NCBI GenBank assembly: GCA_964428175.1
Contig: CAYRXM010000002.1
Location: 34,844-98,843 of the forward strand
Source: CAYRXM01 sp964428175
Lineage (GTDB): Bacteria > Chloroflexota > Anaerolineae > JAFGEY01
DNA: 64,000 nucleotides
Reading direction: 5' to 3'
Position numbers and translations under genes: made by a program. The notes beneath the pieces were generated by a model. The model worked only from the letters and a program-made list of their open reading frames with translations, was not told the DNA's origin and did no database searches. Each line of letters starts with the position of its first letter. The first letter of the stretch is position 1. Shown here in pieces: positions 61,701-64,000 of the stretch.

Positions 61701-62123
61701 CGTCTCCAATGACAGCCCATGCACCGCATACTCGATCGTCGCCCCGTCAAGGTAGCCGCGGCTGCCCAACGCATAAACCACGCCCTGCCAGGACCCCGGC
61801 GTGGCCGAGGGATGGGTGAACGTGACCGGGCCGTTCACACGCAGCTCGCCGTTGACGGTGAGGGCATAGTTGCCGTCAATGACGATGGTGGTGCCCGGCG
61901 CAACGGTGATCACCACGCCGGCATTGATCACGACGTTCGAAGAGGCCGTGATCGTGCCCGGTCCCCACACACCATTGATGGTCTGGATAGGATCAATAAA
62001 GCTGCCGTCAGGGTGATCTTGGGCAAGCACGGCGCGTGTGGATGCCATCAAGATCAATGCCAGCGCCAGCAGCATAGTCAGTCCGAGTGATATTGTCGTT
62101 GCAAAGCGAGTCAACCTGGACAA
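55749..62123 (-). CDS. Giant surface protein with beta-helix and DUF11-type repeats
   Basis: A 2124-residue secreted protein. A TTG at 62123 with GGAGGG 4 bases upstream starts a clean signal peptide ending VLAQD; longer frames further upstream lack such signals. Order: right-handed beta-helix/Pmp-type region (about 60-470, rich in NN and GGG turns), a DUF11 domain (about 478-590), a second long beta-helix region (about 600-1350), another DUF11-like domain (about 1367), four repeats of about 113 residues starting near 1494, 1607, 1722 and 1831, the VYLPLV motif near 1944, and a CARDB-like C-terminal domain. Probably an adhesin or polysaccharide-binding surface protein. Confidence 0.85.
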   Translation of the reverse strand: MSRLTRFATTISLGLTMLLALALILMASTRAVLAQDHPDGSFIDPIQTINGVWGPGTITASSNVVINAGVVITVAPGTTIVIDGNYALTVNGELRVNGPVTFTHPSATPGSWQGVVYALGSRGYLDGATIEYAVHGLSLETINPIHVSNSTLRYNRHAPASGSLAFGAGLYIARGNHLIDGVNVYGNALIASGAEARGAGIYVASGDPQILGSWIYENTVQAASAQVSGGGIGIYQGGAIIQGCQVTTNTISGGSGNNLRSGAGIGIMDITNVVIRNNWIAGNEIDVTGYGGGGGIGFWADATALLIDSNVIANNRAWGSGWGEGGGIDAWERNAFIATNNLIYGNGTRNNGGGVNMNASTAAGDVHLINNTIVNNTAGSNGGVFRQSGGQVFNNIVYANTSGDIGGSSGSASNNLTTDPMFVGSGDLVEWYHIQAGSPARDAGTDAVANLPTIDYDGHPRPADSGWDIGFDEFILGPYINKSVEPVGAFAPGDPVTFILNFYNVGPLDVTNVVITDIVPTGLTGLSYASSGAALTPIPGQTYAWQVEDLAVGEGGVITISGIVDLDLFGQTFTNTAEIAAEAVGGGTLFHYEHKAIVNVCKTIQCMIDAAAPGDTVIVPAGIYTESLLLTKPVSVTGVSSTTVVVRAPANQRVLLVNDPSVTNDVVISNMTFENGSINANGGGVYLTNGAQPRFEDMIIANNRANNRGGGIYMDSAGATLIIKNSQFTGNRVTVNNADTRGAAIAVFGADARLTLENVTISNNTSERYGGAIAIEGNTGFAHLSITDSHINDNQATLYDGGAIFGSMAAITITHSTLDNNRAPAGDRMGGAVYLIGNSSSLTLNGSTLSNNQGFRQGGAVYANGSDIQINVLDGSVLTGNSTADNDNNAFGGAIYLFGNRAALTISASTVSTNTSVNYGGAIFIDGSSDTDRANLTITGSQINNNEATTYHGGGIWADQTLITITHSTLDNNRAPNATADRYGGAIYLTGNGVSLSVLTSTFTANTASAAGGAVYVSNNTAQVLVANSVISGNTTTRNSGYGGGGLYLGGNEIQVTILDTTLSGNTSERYGGALYVRGDYAAQVTIADSTIRDNEAVQLSGGGIYVYRAVTSIENTTIRDNRADAAGADGGGGYFEAAAATISNTHILSNTADDEGGGIRTTANLTLLGSTVANNTANDDGGGLYTNGGALTIANSTFSGNRAQTSADADGGAIYFGSASTANINNVTLFGNSASRNGGGIIRVAGTVNIKNTLNAGNTAAGVGANCSGAIANSPGSINNLSSDGSCPMASGFTIDPASALLGPLADNGGATWTHMLLLGNPAVNGGNNAVCAGAPVNGVDQRGVARPQGAVCDIGSVEVPASLEIAKSAANEGGPPLRPGERIDYTIVLTNGSALANTGVVITDAFPLHTQYVPGSLTISPPSAGGVMGAQPVLVENLTVAANSVVIIQYAVTVTLPLTDGTLIENTVWASSNELSIAVSSAVSDTVVATPAIRVIKTGPATADVGESIVLTFTVTNAGDTLLHNIVIYDDVVGSASLVSGDNGDGWLNLGEAWVYTAAYTIQLTDPDPLINTVWVTATDGPGTTVNDTDSHSTAIEYAPVLTISKTGPASAMVGDVVVYTLTVRHDAASDGSPVSGLSVNDTVAGAATHVGGDANSNSRLDAGEIWVYTAAYTIKPTDPDPLENVATVQGQDQDGDPVSAASGKHSLDIEFVPVIQIRKEGPVSARVGDTVTFYFFVTNDAVNGDGSPLTNVIVSDTVAGLATRIVGDATLDGGETWIFIAAYTIQSTDPSPLVNTGVVTAQDVDGDTVTDSDTHSTFLGGLAPVLALDKTGPAEALIGETVVYSFAVSHAAASDGSPVSNLAVNDNIAGAALYVGGDANGNGLLDLGETWVFTASYTIQASDPNPLVNTGVVSGQTGHGGAVSAQDTHSTRIEQQVVDRYTVYLPLVSKGATSGAAPDLVVTSVIVTENSIQIVIENQGGGPVESAFWVDLYVSPNPVPTGVNQIWSDGRSAQGAVWGIGGDVLPLVPGASLTLTYGDAYWKQSLSYINWPLVVGTPIYVQVDSANATTSFGAVLESHEIVGGAYNNIMGPTYVTPGMAGQETHPAKEHVFPWDSDLPLR

Positions 62124-62432
62124 GATACCCTCCTGAAAAAGCACTTTTGATGATGTTGGCGAGAATGCCTCCATTATGGTTGGTACACCAACACGGGTTT
62201 GCACTCTATGATTCGTGCAAACCCGCATCTTGAACACACGCGATATAGATTTTAAGGCTGATGCTTGCAGTATAGCCTGCAAAGGTTGAAATCAAGTTGG
62301 GGAAAGGTTAGAAAAATGTTAAAGATCAACCTGCGTTTGTGCCCTCGCGCCGACTGGGTTATAATCAGTCCGTTCGCGAATCGCAACCGAGCGGCAGGCA
62401 AGCTCAACTCGCACTCATCGAAAGGGAGAAAA
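62124..62432. promoter_or_regulatory. Divergent intergenic region with GH127 promoter
   Basis: This 309-base gap between divergent genes contains the plus-strand promoter -35 TTGTGC (62337-62342), 17-bp spacer, -10 TATAAT (62360-62365) for the GH127 gene. No further gene or RNA is evident. A minus-strand promoter for the giant protein is expected here but none stands out. Confidence 0.6.
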
Positions 62433-64000
62433 ATGTCCGCAAACAAGAAAATGGTTCCCGTCTCATTCACCCAGGTTGTGCTGCGCGACCCATTTTGGGC
62501 CCCGCGCCAGCAGATCAATCGCGAAGTGACCATCCCCGCCGCCTACCAGCAGAGCAAGGAAACCGGCCGCATCGACGCCTGGAAGCTGACCTGGAAGCCC
62601 GGCTATCCGAACCCGCCGCACATTTTCTGGGATTCCGACATCGCCAAATGGCTGGAAGCGGTGGGCTACAGCCTGGCCGTCCATCCCGACCCCGACCTGG
62701 AGGCGCTGGCCGACGCGATCATTGATGACATCGCCGCCGCGCAGCAGCCCGACGGCTATCTCAACATCCACTTTACCGTCGTCGAGCCGGACAAGCGCTG
62801 GACCAACCTGCGCGACTGGCACGAGCTGTACTGCGCCGGGCACTTGATGGAGGCGGCGGTGGCCTATTACGAGGGCACGGGCAAGCGCGCGCTGCTCGAC
62901 GTGCTTTGCCGTTACGCCGACCACATCGAGCGAACCTTTGGCCCCGGCGAAGGGCAAAAGCGCGGCTATCCCGGCCACGAAGAGATCGAATTGGGCCTGG
63001 TCAAGCTGTACCGCGCCACAGGCGAAAAGCGCTACCTCGACCTGGCCCGCTTTTTTGTCGACGAGCGCGGCCGGCAGCCGCACTATTTCGACCTCGAAGC
63101 CGAGGCGCGCAGCGAGGACCCTGCCAAACGCTGGTACCCCAATCACTCGTACAACCAGAGCCACCGCCCGGTGCGCGAGCAAACCAGCGCCGAGGGACAT
63201 TCGGTGCGGGCCATGTACCTGTTTACCGGCATGGCCGACGTGGCCGCCGAGACCGGCGACGAGTCGCTGGTGCGCGCCTGCCGCACGCTGTGGAACAACG
63301 TGACGCTGAAACGGATGTACATCACCGGCGGCATCGGCTCGTCGGCAAACGGCGAGCGGTTCACCTACGACTATGACCTGCCCAACGAGATCGCCTATGC
63401 CGAAACCTGCGCGGCGATCGGCCTGGTGCTGTGGGCGCAGCGTATGCTGCAATTCGAGGCCGATGCCCGCTATGCCGACGTGCTGGAACGCGCGCTGTAC
63501 AATGGGGTGTTGAGCGGCGTCTCGCTCGACGGAACGCGCTTTTTCTACGGCAACCCGCTGGAAGTCAACCCGACCAAGTTCGAGCACCGGCCAGATTTGC
63601 TGCACCAACCGTCGCTTTCGCCGCGCCGGCAAGAATGGTTTGGCTGCGCCTGCTGCCCGCCGAATGTGCTGCGCACGCTCGCCTCGCTGGGGCAGTACGT
63701 TTATTCACAAAACGAAACGACAGCCTATGTGCATTTGTACATTCAGGGAGAAGGCCGGCTGGATATCGGCGGGCAAAAGGTGATCATCGCCCAGCAAACA
63801 CGCTACCCGTGGGAGGGGCAGATCGAGGTGACGGTGCAGCCGGAGCAGGCGGCAGATTTCACGCTGGCGCTGCGCGTGCCCGGCTGGTGCCGCGAGGTGA
63901 CGCTGCGCGTCAACGGCGAACCGGTAGAGATCGGCCCACTGCTGGAGCGCGGTTATGCCAAAATAGTGCGCACCTGGCAGCCCGGCGACGTGGTGGCGCT
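62433..64000 (+). CDS. GH127 beta-L-arabinofuranosidase (cut by window end)
   Basis: The frame runs from the ATG at 62433 (GGGAG 5 bases before) to the window end, giving 522 residues so far. It is a GH127 enzyme: E308, E324 and C326 (GERF...YAETC) and C407/C408 (GCACCPPN) match the B. longum HypBA1 residues Glu322, Glu338, Cys340, Cys417 and Cys418 in spacing. Cys408 would be the nucleophile and the Zn(Cys3Glu) site is complete. It removes beta-L-arabinofuranose from plant arabino-oligosaccharides. No signal peptide is present, so it acts in the cytoplasm. Confidence 0.92.
   Translation, partial: MSANKKMVPVSFTQVVLRDPFWAPRQQINREVTIPAAYQQSKETGRIDAWKLTWKPGYPNPPHIFWDSDIAKWLEAVGYSLAVHPDPDLEALADAIIDDIAAAQQPDGYLNIHFTVVEPDKRWTNLRDWHELYCAGHLMEAAVAYYEGTGKRALLDVLCRYADHIERTFGPGEGQKRGYPGHEEIELGLVKLYRATGEKRYLDLARFFVDERGRQPHYFDLEAEARSEDPAKRWYPNHSYNQSHRPVREQTSAEGHSVRAMYLFTGMADVAAETGDESLVRACRTLWNNVTLKRMYITGGIGSSANGERFTYDYDLPNEIAYAETCAAIGLVLWAQRMLQFEADARYADVLERALYNGVLSGVSLDGTRFFYGNPLEVNPTKFEHRPDLLHQPSLSPRRQEWFGCACCPPNVLRTLASLGQYVYSQNETTAYVHLYIQGEGRLDIGGQKVIIAQQTRYPWEGQIEVTVQPEQAADFTLALRVPGWCREVTLRVNGEPVEIGPLLERGYAKIVRTWQPGDVVA

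Overview
The window is GC-rich, densely coded and mostly single-gene-wide, with short intergenic gaps. Many secreted proteins and lipoproteins carry Thr/Pro-rich linkers of the TPTPTA type, and one giant beta-helix protein carries a VYLPLV motif. MacAB-type efflux genes occur next to OmpR/HisKA regulators, and no outer-membrane biogenesis genes are visible. This style fits a Chloroflexota bacterium (Anaerolineae/Caldilineae-like). That assignment is inference from gene style only; no rRNA gene is present. UGA is an ordinary stop codon for dozens of genes here.

Layout. 1-4.9 kb: end of an unknown gene; an acyl-CoA cluster (SDR reductase, SCP-x-type thiolase, DUF35 Zn-ribbon/OB protein); a histidine kinase/response regulator pair. 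5-12.5 kb: a MacA/MacB-type efflux operon, a small membrane protein, two related lipoproteins and a secreted repeat protein. The efflux operon, the secreted-protein gene and the two-component genes share promoters with 11-bp-phased CTNAGC direct repeats, which suggests one regulon. 12.6-17.5 kb: a lipoprotein, then a Fur/Zur regulator and a zinc ABC transporter (znuA, znuC, znuB) interrupted by a 183-bp MITE. 17.6-30.5 kb (minus strand): a lipoprotein, a UroD-like protein, a DMT transporter, a second inverted copy of the MITE, a GH3 glycosidase with an SCP2-like tail, then a tight run of DUF3592, TPR, polytopic membrane, hydrolase and M1 peptidase genes. 30.6-37.8 kb (plus): SppA peptidase, a GATase-like/DUF4350-type secreted protein, a clan GH-A glycosidase translationally coupled to a RelA/SpoT alarmone enzyme, and a DUF1232 protein.

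37.9-48.9 kb: an orphan response regulator, a GT4 glycosyltransferase with a cupin, HtpG, a degenerate RsmI-like protein, tRNA-Arg(UCG) and tRNA-His, GMP synthetase, ComEA, RlmE, a TrmO-like enzyme, and an AraC/GyrI pair. 49.2-53.4 kb: DinB protein, AraC-MFS operon, and an organomercurial-lyase (MerB) homologue facing a short MerR regulator. 53.5-64 kb: GtrB-like glycosyltransferase, YdcF-like protein, a secreted protein, a 2124-residue beta-helix/DUF11 surface protein, and the start of a GH127 arabinofuranosidase.

The most striking object is the merB-like gene at 52230-52958. Its reading frame contains two UGA codons, exactly where MerB has its two catalytic cysteines (Cys96 and Cys159 of the plasmid R831b enzyme). 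The UGA-AID context preserves catalytic Asp99, and the second UGA is followed by a 7-bp hairpin with a GGUC apical loop typical of bacterial SECIS elements. It therefore reads as a candidate double-selenocysteine alkylmercury lyase. No Sec-decoding genes lie in the window, so this needs confirmation from the rest of the genome.
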